NCBI RefSeq assembly: GCF_021390515.1 | Contig: NZ_JAJUXI010000010.1 | Coordinates: forward strand, 216,229-280,228 | Source of the DNA: Dyadobacter sp. CY326 | Lineage (GTDB): Bacteria; Bacteroidota; Bacteroidia; Cytophagales; Spirosomataceae | Direction of reading: 5' to 3' | Length of the DNA: 64,000 nucleotides | Part shown: in pieces, positions 1 through 7,807 of the stretch | How the letters are laid out: the number at the start of each line of letters is the position of its first letter | Position numbering within the stretch: position 1 is the stretch's first letter | The notes under the pieces: generated by a model | What the model was told of the DNA's origin: nothing | Database searches by the model: none | Seen by the model: the letters and a program-made list of their open reading frames with translations, nothing else | Program-made: the position numbers and the translations under genes

Positions 1-2763
1 ACTCATGTCCCAGCAATGCAGATCGCGGTAAAGGGTCAACGAGGTGATTGTTGGCTGAAGAGCAGTGAAGTCAAATCCTGTGTTAACGCTCATTTTAAAA
101 TTTTTGGACAAACTCAGATCGCCCGTAAGCTGCACTGCCTGAATAAGTTGAGCCTTGGACAGGCCAGGTTTTGTTAAGCCAAAGTTATAGTTCAGCGACA
201 CATTCCAGGGAATGTTGAAATCGACATAAAGCTCCGGGTTCTGTGCAATAAACTCGCGCTGCTCCTCTGTTACGGTTGAAGCTCCGTTGGTGGCGGGCGT
301 TGTTGTTTTGGATTTATCAGAGCTTTTTGGAGCGAAGCTGGTCCCGACGGTGAAGCCCAGGTTTTGAAGATTTGCCAAGCCCTGACCTTGTGTAATGGAA
401 TATTTATTGATCTTCCTTCCAACCTGATTGGTCATGATATTTGGGTTCGCCTCGTAGGCATAAGGGTCCAAATTCATGTTAAAGTTCAGGTTCAGGTTTT
501 TGCCAATCCGGGCATTCGCATTAACCGTAATGTTCGATAAATTAAGCGAATCGGCCAGCAAATTGTAGTTTCCGCCCACACTCAGGTTGTCCAGCAATGA
601 CACTTTTTCAAATTGGGTTGCAGCCGTGTCGCTCTTTGTTTTCAATTTCATTTCAAACGAGTTGTTTAAGCTGAATGAAATCACACTGGAAGCCCGCCCG
701 TTGCTAACTCCAGTGCCAACTCCCCGAAATCTGGAAAGCGAATATTCCCTGTCAACATTGCCGTTTTCAATTAATACTTTTTGGTAAAAGCCAAATGCAT
801 CACCTGTAAAGTCTGGTGTATAAGTGAATGATAATGAAGGAATAACCGTGTGACGGATCGCTTCCAGGCGCTTTCCTTTTACAAAAAATGTTCCGTAAAA
901 ACGGGTGTTAACGCCCGCTCCGAAATTGTATGAATATTCGGTTCCTGCCTGTTTCAATGTATCAATGCGCACCTTATTTTCTATGACAGTATATCTGTAT
1001 TGTTTGGTAAAAACTTCGCCTTGTAATGACAAACTTGGCGTAACATTGATAAATCGTAAAACCTTGAAGTTAGGAAGTGAAATCGGCAAGCTGTATCGGC
1101 CAGTAAATTGCGCGTCTTTCAGCATTTCTGGCAAATTATCAAGATTGAATGCAACAACTTTCGTGGTCAGGCGGGTGGTGTCGATGGCGTTGCTGATGGA
1201 AAAACCAAGAGAAGCTGAGGCGGTGTCAATGGGCGTCAGCGAGTTTGTTAATGCATAATTTCCGCTAAAATCAAGTCCAAGGCGGAAACTTTCATACCAA
1301 CGTCCTCTGCCGCCCTTCAATGCAAATGGTGCAATTTGATTAACGCCAAAGCTAAAATCTGTTGAGACGTTTGTTTTTCCGTTCTTTCTTCTTCCTAATG
1401 AATCTGCTGGATCAATCTGTCCAAAGTTTTGGTTCACGCGCAAGCTTCCTGCTGCACGCATAAACTGCCCAAATGTGCGGTTATACTGAACAGACGAGCT
1501 GGCCACATTGGAAATGTATTTTTGCGTTTCAAATTCCTGCAACTGGTTATAGCTGTTACTCTGCACATTAACATTGGCAGAAAACTGCGAATTGCCTCTT
1601 GGCCGCGGCGCATGTGACCACACGACACTGAAATCATTGGTTATCCCACGACCGAGGCGCTTATCAATTTCATCAGCGGATTTGTTGCGATTAAAGCGCA
1701 ATGCAAGATTTCCATTGTATTGATAACGTCTTATATAAGTGGAGGCAAGACCCAACCCCCAGCTTCCGGTGGAATAAATCTGCCCAGTCAGGGAAGCATT
1801 CACAAACTCGCTGATCGCAAAGTAATAACCGCCTTCTCTTAGATAGAAACCGCGGCCATTAGGCTCTTCTCCATAAGTCGGGAAGAGAATTCCGGAGGTT
1901 CCATTCTCTTTCTTTTTTGGAAAAGGGAAAAAACCGAAAGGCAATGCAATGGGCAAGGGCACGTCACTGATCACAAGGTTGAAAGGGCCGGAAATGACCT
2001 GTTTTTTATTAACCATTTTGATCTTCGGCGCATTGATATAATAGTGCGGATGCGTGAGATTACAGGTTGTGTACATGGAATGACGAATGTAAAAATTCCC
2101 TTCCGCGTCTTTTTTTACCTTTTCGCCACGGATGTTTCCGTCTCCTTCCTGCGTGATAATCCCTTGAATTAAAGCCTTTTTAGACTTGAAATTATAGCGG
2201 ATTTCCTTCGTGTTATACGTTTCAGGCCCGTCCTGAAAAACCGGGTCTCCGACTGTTTTCTTGGAAGTTGAATCGGGAGTTCCAATTGCGTAAACCTCGT
2301 TTGTGACCCAGTTGAGACGGATGTAATTGGCTTTCAGGTTAATAGTGCCGTAAGTGACTTCCGCATTTCCATACAAATGCACCTGTTTGAGCACGGCGTC
2401 CATAATTGTGGAATCCTCGGCCGTATATTGCACCGTGTTTTGAAGATCATCCGGGTTGGATAATGTGTCCGTTGCTGTTGAATCTGCTGTTAATCCTCTG
2501 TTAGTGAGTGAAGTATCGCCAGGCGCAGTTGCCCCGTTGACGGACGCAGCATTTTTTCCGGCGCCAGTTGTGTCGGCACCAGTTTGTTTTTTTACAGCAA
2601 GGAGAGAGTCCGCTGATTGCTTGGCAGAAGTTGTAACGTTCGGCTTACCCTGATTTTTTCCGGACCTCTTTACGCGTTGCTGAACACAGGCGACTGTGCT
2701 GAAAATGAGAAACGCTGCCACTACTGACGATATAATAATCGCCTTTCTTTTCAGTTCTAACAA
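1..2763 (-). CDS. lptD: LPS-assembly protein LptD (OstA-like), C-terminus cut by the window edge
   Basis: An open frame of 921 codons runs on the minus strand from TTG 2763 off the left edge. The N-terminus has a basic stretch and a hydrophobic segment ending in TVAC (signal peptide, possibly a lipobox), followed by a Ser/Thr/Ala-rich linker. An OstA-like segment comes next (about residues 120-250; VHLYGNAEVTYG is legible), then a long beta-barrel region rich in alternating aromatic residues. The last readable residues include YRDLHCWDMS, a motif typical of the C-terminal barrel of Bacteroidetes LptD, so probably only a few dozen residues are missing. LptD forms the outer-membrane pore that inserts lipopolysaccharide. 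No ATG exists in frame near the start; TTG directly follows a stop-free leader, so the start is the least certain part. Confidence 0.85.
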   Translation of the reverse strand, partial: MLELKRKAIIISSVVAAFLIFSTVACVQQRVKRSGKNQGKPNVTTSAKQSADSLLAVKKQTGADTTGAGKNAASVNGATAPGDTSLTNRGLTADSTATDTLSNPDDLQNTVQYTAEDSTIMDAVLKQVHLYGNAEVTYGTINLKANYIRLNWVTNEVYAIGTPDSTSKKTVGDPVFQDGPETYNTKEIRYNFKSKKALIQGIITQEGDGNIRGEKVKKDAEGNFYIRHSMYTTCNLTHPHYYINAPKIKMVNKKQVISGPFNLVISDVPLPIALPFGFFPFPKKKENGTSGILFPTYGEEPNGRGFYLREGGYYFAISEFVNASLTGQIYSTGSWGLGLASTYIRRYQYNGNLALRFNRNKSADEIDKRLGRGITNDFSVVWSHAPRPRGNSQFSANVNVQSNSYNQLQEFETQKYISNVASSSVQYNRTFGQFMRAAGSLRVNQNFGQIDPADSLGRRKNGKTNVSTDFSFGVNQIAPFALKGGRGRWYESFRLGLDFSGNYALTNSLTPIDTASASLGFSISNAIDTTRLTTKVVAFNLDNLPEMLKDAQFTGRYSLPISLPNFKVLRFINVTPSLSLQGEVFTKQYRYTVIENKVRIDTLKQAGTEYSYNFGAGVNTRFYGTFFVKGKRLEAIRHTVIPSLSFTYTPDFTGDAFGFYQKVLIENGNVDREYSLSRFRGVGTGVSNGRASSVISFSLNNSFEMKLKTKSDTAATQFEKVSLLDNLSVGGNYNLLADSLNLSNITVNANARIGKNLNLNFNMNLDPYAYEANPNIMTNQVGRKINKYSITQGQGLANLQNLGFTVGTSFAPKSSDKSKTTTPATNGASTVTEEQREFIAQNPELYVDFNIPWNVSLNYNFGLTKPGLSKAQLIQAVQLTGDLSLSKNFKMSVNTGFDFTALQPTITSLTLYRDLHCWDMS

Positions 2764-2769
2764 ATAGCG

Positions 2770-2797
2770 TATTTTTGCATAACGAATTTCAAAATTA
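2770..2797. promoter_or_regulatory. Opposed promoter elements between lptD and the amidase gene
   Basis: The plus strand carries TATTTTTG at 2770-2777 and the minus strand carries TAATTTTG at 2797-2790. Both match the Bacteroidetes -7 consensus TAnnTTTG. Each points to a start near 2783/2784, giving leaders of about 20 nt (lptD) and 55 nt (amidase). No clear -33 TTG is visible for either one. Confidence 0.45.
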
Positions 2798-2838
2798 GCA
2801 GAGAAACCTCTAACGAGTAACGCCCTAATTAAAAAATA

Positions 2839-3633
2839 ATGTTAAAAGTTCTTAAATTAGTAATTGTTGCAAGCACCCTTTTTGCAAGTCTCGCTTTTGT
2901 ATTCAGCAATGACCCCGCACCGGCAAAAGCTAGTAAAGTCAATACTGTTGTCATCGATGCCGGCCATGGAGGCAAAGATCCCGGAACCCGCGGCCGCGTT
3001 ACCAAAGAAAAAGACGTTGCATTGGCCGTTGCATTGGAACTGGGGCGAAGGATCAAAGAAGAGACACCGGAAGTAAAAGTACTATATACACGGTCTACGG
3101 ACGTATTTATTGAGCTTGGCGAGCGCTCTGCATTTGCAAATCGGAACAATGCTGACCTTTTTATCTCGGTCCACTGCAATGCCACACCCAATTCCAGATC
3201 AGTAAGAGGAACGGAGTCATTCGTAATGGGTTTGCACAAGACACAAGGAAACCTCGACGTTGCGAGACGTGAGAACTCGGTTATCTTGCAGGAAACGAAC
3301 TATAAGCAAAAATATAAAGGTTTTGACCCCAATTCTCCGCTGGCGCACATCATGCTGGCTAATTACCAAAGTGCATTCATTTCAAGCAGCTTGCGCCTGG
3401 CAGATCTGATCGAAAAGAAATTCCAATCCGTCTCCGACCGTGACAGTCGTGGTGTAAAACAGGCTGGATTTCTTGTGCTCTGGCGCTGCGCAATGCCAAG
3501 CGTTTTGATTGAAACCGGCTTTTTATCTACCCCGGATGAAGAGGAATATTTAGGCTCCGAAGATGGCCAGAAAGAAGTTGCCGAGTCAATTCACCAGGCA
3601 TTTATGGCCTACAAAAAAGATATGGACCGCTAA
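2839..3633 (+). CDS. N-acetylmuramoyl-L-alanine amidase (Amidase_3, AmiC-like)
   Basis: A 264-residue protein with an N-terminal signal peptide (about residues 1-23, hydrophobic, ending near the NDPAPA segment) and one Amidase_3 domain. The zinc-site residues of this family are visible: His43 in DAGHGG, the SVHCN histidine (His112) and the catalytic Glu225 in IETGFLS. The enzyme cleaves the amide bond between MurNAc and the stem peptide in the periplasm during cell separation or wall turnover. No LysM or AMIN domain is present, so it is a catalytic-domain-only form. It is divergent from lptD and upstream of a lipid-transport MCE gene, an envelope-biogenesis setting. Confidence 0.92.
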   Translation: MLKVLKLVIVASTLFASLAFVFSNDPAPAKASKVNTVVIDAGHGGKDPGTRGRVTKEKDVALAVALELGRRIKEETPEVKVLYTRSTDVFIELGERSAFANRNNADLFISVHCNATPNSRSVRGTESFVMGLHKTQGNLDVARRENSVILQETNYKQKYKGFDPNSPLAHIMLANYQSAFISSSLRLADLIEKKFQSVSDRDSRGVKQAGFLVLWRCAMPSVLIETGFLSTPDEEEYLGSEDGQKEVAESIHQAFMAYKKDMDR

Positions 3634-3650
3634 GTAAGGCGACTTTGGCA

Positions 3651-3676
3651 TGTTTTGAATTGTCAAAACAATTTTG
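3651..3676 (+). terminator. Possible hairpin terminator after the amidase gene
   Basis: An 8-bp perfect stem (TGTTTTGA 3651-3658, TCAAAACA 3663-3670) with a 4-nt loop is followed by ATTTTGG. The stem is AT-rich and the T tract is short, so termination may be partial. Confidence 0.35.
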
Positions 3677-3778
3677 GATACTTTGGTGTTAATGCTGGAA
3701 ACCGGTTACACTTTACCGATTGAAAGAAGTTTATCATTGAAGCCTGTGGCCCGATTGTCCAGGCAAATTTATTAGTCC

Positions 3779-4744
3779 ATGAAAGTATCAAAAGAAGCAA
3801 AAGTTGGAATCATGGCAGTTTTCGCCATTGTAATGTTGTATTTCGGCTTTCACATTCTCAAAGGCTCCGACGTTTTTTCCAGAACCCATAAATATTACGT
3901 CGTCTATGACAACATTGACGGGCTGACGGCATCTAATCCTGTCTTACTCAATGGCTTGAATGTAGGCAGAGTGCAGGAAATCAAATTATTGCAAAATCAG
4001 AAAAATCAGTTGCTTGTAACCATTGACGTGCAAAAAAGCGTCATCATCCCCACAGGCACAGCGGCAATATTGGCCGACGGCGGACTGCTGGGCGGCAAAG
4101 TAATTAACCTTTCCGTAGGCGCGGGCGCTCCTTTGCAAGAAGGCGACACATTGATTTCGAGAAAAGAGGCTGGAATCTCCGCTGTTTTACAAGAACAGGC
4201 TTTGCCTCTCGTTAACCACGCCGATTCGCTAATTAAAAACCTCGACGTTGTGGTCATGGGATTCAAGGAAACGGGCTTGATATTGAACCAGGTTTTGAAA
4301 AATTACAACCAAACCGGCTCTAACTTACAAGGTTTGCTGAATGAAAATCGCAGCAATTTGGTCGCATTAACCTCGAATTTGAACAAACTTTCCACTTCTC
4401 TGGTCGAAACTGAAAAAGAATTGAAACCGCTTCTTGCGAAAACAGGCACATTAGCCGACTCGCTAAACGCATTGCGGCTTGGAGAAACCGTTCAGAATGC
4501 GAATAAAACGATCGGAGAGTTGCACACGCTTTTGGCGAGTGTGGAATCGGGCCAAGGAACGGCGGGGAAATTAATTAAAGATGAGACGCTTTATAACAAC
4601 ATTGACCGCACAGTTGTGAGTTTGAACAAGCTCCTGACCAATCTTCGCGAGCATCCTAAACGTTACATTAACATTTCGGTTTTTGGTAAAAAAGACAAGG
4701 GACCATCCGAATCACCGCTCGACACTACGACGGTTATCAAGTAA
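3779..4744 (+). CDS. MCE/MlaD family lipid-transport protein
   Basis: A 321-residue protein with one N-terminal transmembrane segment (about residues 10-30), an MCE domain (about 35-115; the YDNIDGLTASNPVLLNG stretch is characteristic) and a long predicted helical region (about 130-290). MCE proteins are periplasmic, membrane-anchored parts of ABC-type systems that move phospholipids between the two membranes. In Bacteroidetes this gene often follows an amidase gene, as here. The ATPase and permease partners (mlaF/mlaE) are not in the window. Family membership is clear; the transported lipid is inferred only. Confidence 0.85.
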   Translation: MKVSKEAKVGIMAVFAIVMLYFGFHILKGSDVFSRTHKYYVVYDNIDGLTASNPVLLNGLNVGRVQEIKLLQNQKNQLLVTIDVQKSVIIPTGTAAILADGGLLGGKVINLSVGAGAPLQEGDTLISRKEAGISAVLQEQALPLVNHADSLIKNLDVVVMGFKETGLILNQVLKNYNQTGSNLQGLLNENRSNLVALTSNLNKLSTSLVETEKELKPLLAKTGTLADSLNALRLGETVQNANKTIGELHTLLASVESGQGTAGKLIKDETLYNNIDRTVVSLNKLLTNLREHPKRYINISVFGKKDKGPSESPLDTTTVIK

Positions 4745-4770
4745 ATCTTTGCATTCTGAAATAAAATTGA

Positions 4771-4806
4771 AGTCGTTTGCTTACGGGTAAACGACTTTTT
4801 ATTTTT
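4771..4806 (+). terminator. Rho-independent terminator after the MCE gene
   Basis: Perfect 8-bp stem AGTCGTTT (4771-4778) / AAACGACT (4789-4796), followed directly by TTTTATTTTT. It overlaps the promoter of the next gene. Confidence 0.8.
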
Positions 4807-4807
4807 G
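4776..4807 (+). promoter_or_regulatory. Bacteroidetes-type promoter of the acyl-CoA carboxylase gene
   Basis: TTTG at 4776-4779, a 20-bp spacer and TATTTTTG at 4800-4807 fit the TTTG-N19-21-TAnnTTTG pattern. The predicted start near 4814 leaves a leader of about 44 nt to ATG 4858. The -33 element lies inside the terminator stem and the -7 element uses its T tract. Confidence 0.6.
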
Positions 4808-4857
4808 GAAATAAACCTGACCTTACGCAGGCCACGCATTACATTACTTCATCAAAC

Positions 4858-6471
4858 ATGACAAGCCAGAACAGCCTCCCTGAATTGATCCAAGTTCTTA
4901 ACGAAAAATACGAGCAAGTCAAACTTGGCGGCGGTCCGAAAAAAATCGAAGCGCAACACAAAAAAGGAAAGCTCACGGCCCGCGAGCGCATTGATTATCT
5001 GATTGATACAAATTCCTATTTTCTCGAAATCGGTGCTTTCACAGCCGATGGAATGTATGCCGACGAAGGCGGCTGTCCCTCGGGCGGCGTCGTTGCCGGG
5101 ATCGGTTATGTTTCGGGAAAGCAATGTATGATCGTCGCCAATGACGCGACGGTGAAGGCAGGCGCATGGTTTCCCATTGCCACAAAAAAAAATCTCCGTG
5201 CGCAGGAAATTGCCATGGAAAATCGGCTGCCGGTCATTTATCTGGTCGACAGCGCAGGCGTTTTTTTGCCGATGCAAGCAGAAGTTTTTGCGGATAAGGA
5301 GCATTTTGGGAGGATTTTCAGGAACAATGCGCAAATGTCCGCCATGGGAATCGTGCAGATTTCTGCGATTATGGGCAGTTGCGTTGCTGGCGGGGCCTAT
5401 CTGCCAATCATGTCCGACGAAGCGTTTATCGTGGAAGGAACGGGTTCCGTCTATTTGGCTGGCCCTTTTTTGGTGAAATCTTCGATTGGTGAAGAGGTGG
5501 ATTCGGAATCACTCGGAGGCGCTTCCATGCATTGTGAAATTTCAGGCGTGACGGACAACAAGTTTCCGGATGATAAATCCTGCCTGGATGCCATTAAAAG
5601 GCACATTGACAAAATTGGAAGGCCCGCTTCCGCAGGTTTTGATAAAAAAACCCCCATTCTGCCAAAAAGAAATGCACGGGAAATTTACACAATTCTCCCA
5701 ACTGACCGACTCAAACCTTACGACATGCGCCAGATCCTGGAATGCATTGTGGACGACTCGGAGTTGGATGAATACAAGCCGGATTACGGAAAAACATTGA
5801 TTTGCGCTTACGCCCGTGTCGATGGCTGGGCAGTCGGAATTGTTGCTAACCAGCGTAAAATGGTTAAGTCAGGCAAAGGTGAAATGCAGATGGGCGGCGT
5901 CATTTACGGTGAATCAGCCGATAAAGCGGCTCGTTTTATTATGAATTGCAATCAGAAAAAAATTCCGCTGGTATTTTTTCACGATGTGACCGGGTTTATG
6001 GTCGGAAGTCGCGCGGAGCAAGGCGGGATCATTAAAGATGGGGCTAAAATGGTGAATGCAGTCGCGAATTCAGTGGTTCCAAAGTTTACATTTATTGTGG
6101 GAAACTCCTATGGTGCAGGCAATTACGCCATGTGCGGGAAAGCATATGATCCAAGGCTGATATTCGCCTGGCCAACGGCACAAATGGCTGTTATGAGCGG
6201 GGCAACGGCTGCAAAAACGCTTTTGCAAGTGCAAACAGCCACATTAAAGGCGAAAGGTGAGACGATCACACCCGAAGCGGAAAAGGCGTTGCTTAAAGAG
6301 ATTACAGATCGTTATAATCAGGAATTATCACCCTACTACGCTGCGGCACGACTTTGGGTTGACGGCATTATTGATCCGGTTGAAACCCGGAATATCATTT
6401 CTATTGGCATTGCAGCCGCAGATCAGGCTCCCATTGAGAAGCCTTTTAATGTGGGTGTAATGCAGGTTTAA
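4858..6471 (+). CDS. Acyl-CoA carboxylase, carboxyltransferase (beta) subunit
   Basis: A 537-residue biotin-dependent carboxyltransferase that moves CO2 from carboxybiotin to an acyl-CoA such as propionyl-CoA or methylcrotonyl-CoA. Features: LTARERIDYLID near the N-terminus, the glycine-rich GSCVAGGAYLP segment of the first crotonase-like half and GNSYGAGNYAMCG in the second, plus the usual C-terminal HP-type segment. ATG 4858 is preferred over the in-frame start at 4777 because it gives the family's normal N-terminus and because the promoter and terminator occupy 4771-4807. The biotin-carrying alpha subunit is not nearby. Which acyl-CoA is used cannot be read from the sequence; the GGAYLP-type active site leans toward methylcrotonyl/geranyl-CoA types, at low certainty. 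Confidence 0.9.
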   Translation: MTSQNSLPELIQVLNEKYEQVKLGGGPKKIEAQHKKGKLTARERIDYLIDTNSYFLEIGAFTADGMYADEGGCPSGGVVAGIGYVSGKQCMIVANDATVKAGAWFPIATKKNLRAQEIAMENRLPVIYLVDSAGVFLPMQAEVFADKEHFGRIFRNNAQMSAMGIVQISAIMGSCVAGGAYLPIMSDEAFIVEGTGSVYLAGPFLVKSSIGEEVDSESLGGASMHCEISGVTDNKFPDDKSCLDAIKRHIDKIGRPASAGFDKKTPILPKRNAREIYTILPTDRLKPYDMRQILECIVDDSELDEYKPDYGKTLICAYARVDGWAVGIVANQRKMVKSGKGEMQMGGVIYGESADKAARFIMNCNQKKIPLVFFHDVTGFMVGSRAEQGGIIKDGAKMVNAVANSVVPKFTFIVGNSYGAGNYAMCGKAYDPRLIFAWPTAQMAVMSGATAAKTLLQVQTATLKAKGETITPEAEKALLKEITDRYNQELSPYYAAARLWVDGIIDPVETRNIISIGIAAADQAPIEKPFNVGVMQV

Positions 6472-6491
6472 TTTACTAAACGTTAATTTTT

Positions 6492-7370
6492 ATGTCTGAA
6501 AAAATAGCATTTCTGGGGCTCGGAAATCTGGGAACGCCCATTGCGGAAAGATTAATCAAAGCGGGTCATGAGCTCACAGTCTGGAACCGCACAACTTCCA
6601 AAGCTGATCCGTTGGTGAAGCTCGGCGCGAAAGTTGTCGAAAATGCAATCGATGCCATTGAGGATGGAGGAATTGTGATTTCCGTGTTGGCGGATGACGC
6701 GGCGGTGGAAGAAATATTTTCAATGGAGTTGGTTGAAAAAATGGGAAAAGGTGGCATTCACATTTCGATGAGCACCATATCGCCCGAGACGTCGCGTCAA
6801 CTTTCACAAATACACGATTGGTATGAAGAAACTTATGTGGCTGCACCGATCTTCGCGAGACCCGAAGCGGTTGTTGCCGGTGTTGGAAACATTGCTATAT
6901 CAGGCAAAACGGCGGCAAAGGACGTTGCAAAGCCAATTTTACAGGGTTTTGTAAAAGGCATTTATGATTTTGGGGAAGATCCGGGAGCAGCCAATGTGGT
7001 CAAACTGGCGGGAAATTTCATGATTGCCGCAAGTTTGGAGATGATGGGAGAGGCTTTTACAATGGCCGAGAAGAACGGAATTTCGCGTCAAAGTATTTTT
7101 GAAATGCTAACGCAGACCATTTTTGCAGCACCGATTTTTCAAAATTATGGAAAACTCGTGGCCAGCAATGTTTACGAACCGGTTGCATTCCGTTTGCCTT
7201 TGGGATTGAAAGACATTAACCTCACGCTGCAAGCGGCTGCGAATGTTAATGTGCCAATGCCGATGGCGGACCTTGTTCGAAACAGATTTATTTCCGCACT
7301 TGCAAAAGGGCGCCAGGAAATGGATTGGGCGGCTTTGGCAAAAGGCCCTTCCGACGATGCGGGATTATAA
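6492..7370 (+). CDS. NAD(P)-dependent oxidoreductase of the 3-hydroxyisobutyrate dehydrogenase family
   Basis: A 292-residue beta-hydroxyacid dehydrogenase-type protein. The Rossmann motif GLGNLGTPIAERL is at residues 9-21, and an all-alpha C-terminal domain follows. The family's catalytic lysine lies in NVVKLAGNF (VKLAGN pattern, about residue 174). Family members reduce or oxidise 3-hydroxy acids or small aldehydes (3-hydroxyisobutyrate, tartronate semialdehyde, succinic semialdehyde). It starts 20 bp after the carboxylase stop, so the two are probably co-transcribed. A link to branched-chain amino acid catabolism would fit both but is inference. Confidence 0.88.
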   Translation: MSEKIAFLGLGNLGTPIAERLIKAGHELTVWNRTTSKADPLVKLGAKVVENAIDAIEDGGIVISVLADDAAVEEIFSMELVEKMGKGGIHISMSTISPETSRQLSQIHDWYEETYVAAPIFARPEAVVAGVGNIAISGKTAAKDVAKPILQGFVKGIYDFGEDPGAANVVKLAGNFMIAASLEMMGEAFTMAEKNGISRQSIFEMLTQTIFAAPIFQNYGKLVASNVYEPVAFRLPLGLKDINLTLQAAANVNVPMPMADLVRNRFISALAKGRQEMDWAALAKGPSDDAGL

Positions 7371-7378
7371 GACACAAA

Positions 7379-7402
7379 AAAAGGCTGCATTTGCAGCCTT
7401 TT
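7379..7402. terminator. Bidirectional terminator between convergent genes
   Basis: Stem AAAAGGCTGC (7379-7388) / GCAGCCTTTT (7393-7402) with an ATTT loop. T-rich on the plus side and A-rich on the other, it can serve both the oxidoreductase gene and the opposite small gene. Confidence 0.8.
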
Positions 7403-7420
7403 CATTCGTTAGTGAGCACC

Positions 7421-7711
7421 TTAGTTGTTCTCACTAAATTCAAGTAACATCTCATCAGTTATATTATTCTTCTCTCTGAAATCGGCAACAGTTTCAGTGA
7501 AAGTGGTGTGAAGCTCTTCCACTTGTTGCAGATTTTTGTAAACTCCATCGTAAATCTCATTGAGCGATTTATCCAGGTTTTCCACATTCACATTCATGTT
7601 TTCCGTTTCGATCTGACCTATCTTTTTGATCACTGCAGTCTCACTGTTCTTTAAATCTTCGATTTCACGGAGAATTTTCTCCATGGTCTTAAACTTTTCG
7701 ATCTTATCCAT
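7421..7711 (-). CDS. Small coiled-coil protein of unknown function
   Basis: A 96-residue acidic, highly charged protein without Cys, signal peptide or membrane segment. Heptad-like spacing of Ile, Leu, Met and Val through most of its length predicts an alpha-helical coiled coil. No family was recognised. It stands alone: convergent with the oxidoreductase gene across the terminator at 7379 and divergent from the esterase gene starting at 7808. The good start context, sensible codon use and dedicated terminator support a real gene. Confidence 0.7.
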   Translation of the reverse strand: MDKIEKFKTMEKILREIEDLKNSETAVIKKIGQIETENMNVNVENLDKSLNEIYDGVYKNLQQVEELHTTFTETVADFREKNNITDEMLLEFSENN

Positions 7712-7807
7712 AAGTCTCTTGATATAGTTTCAAGCTTAACTGTAAAATATCATACCAACCGGATCAATGTTACCGGTAAATCCACGTCCGGAAATCCTTT
7801 ATCAAAA

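Noticed and set aside
905..1258. 117-codon plus-strand frame
   Set aside because: It lies entirely inside lptD on the other strand, has no family-like features and no promoter.
2829..3239. 136-codon minus-strand frame
   Set aside because: Shadow of the amidase gene; the plus-strand protein has full catalytic motifs.
4852..5334. 160-codon minus-strand frame inside the carboxylase gene
   Set aside because: Antisense to a conserved coding region and Cys/His-rich without a recognisable pattern.
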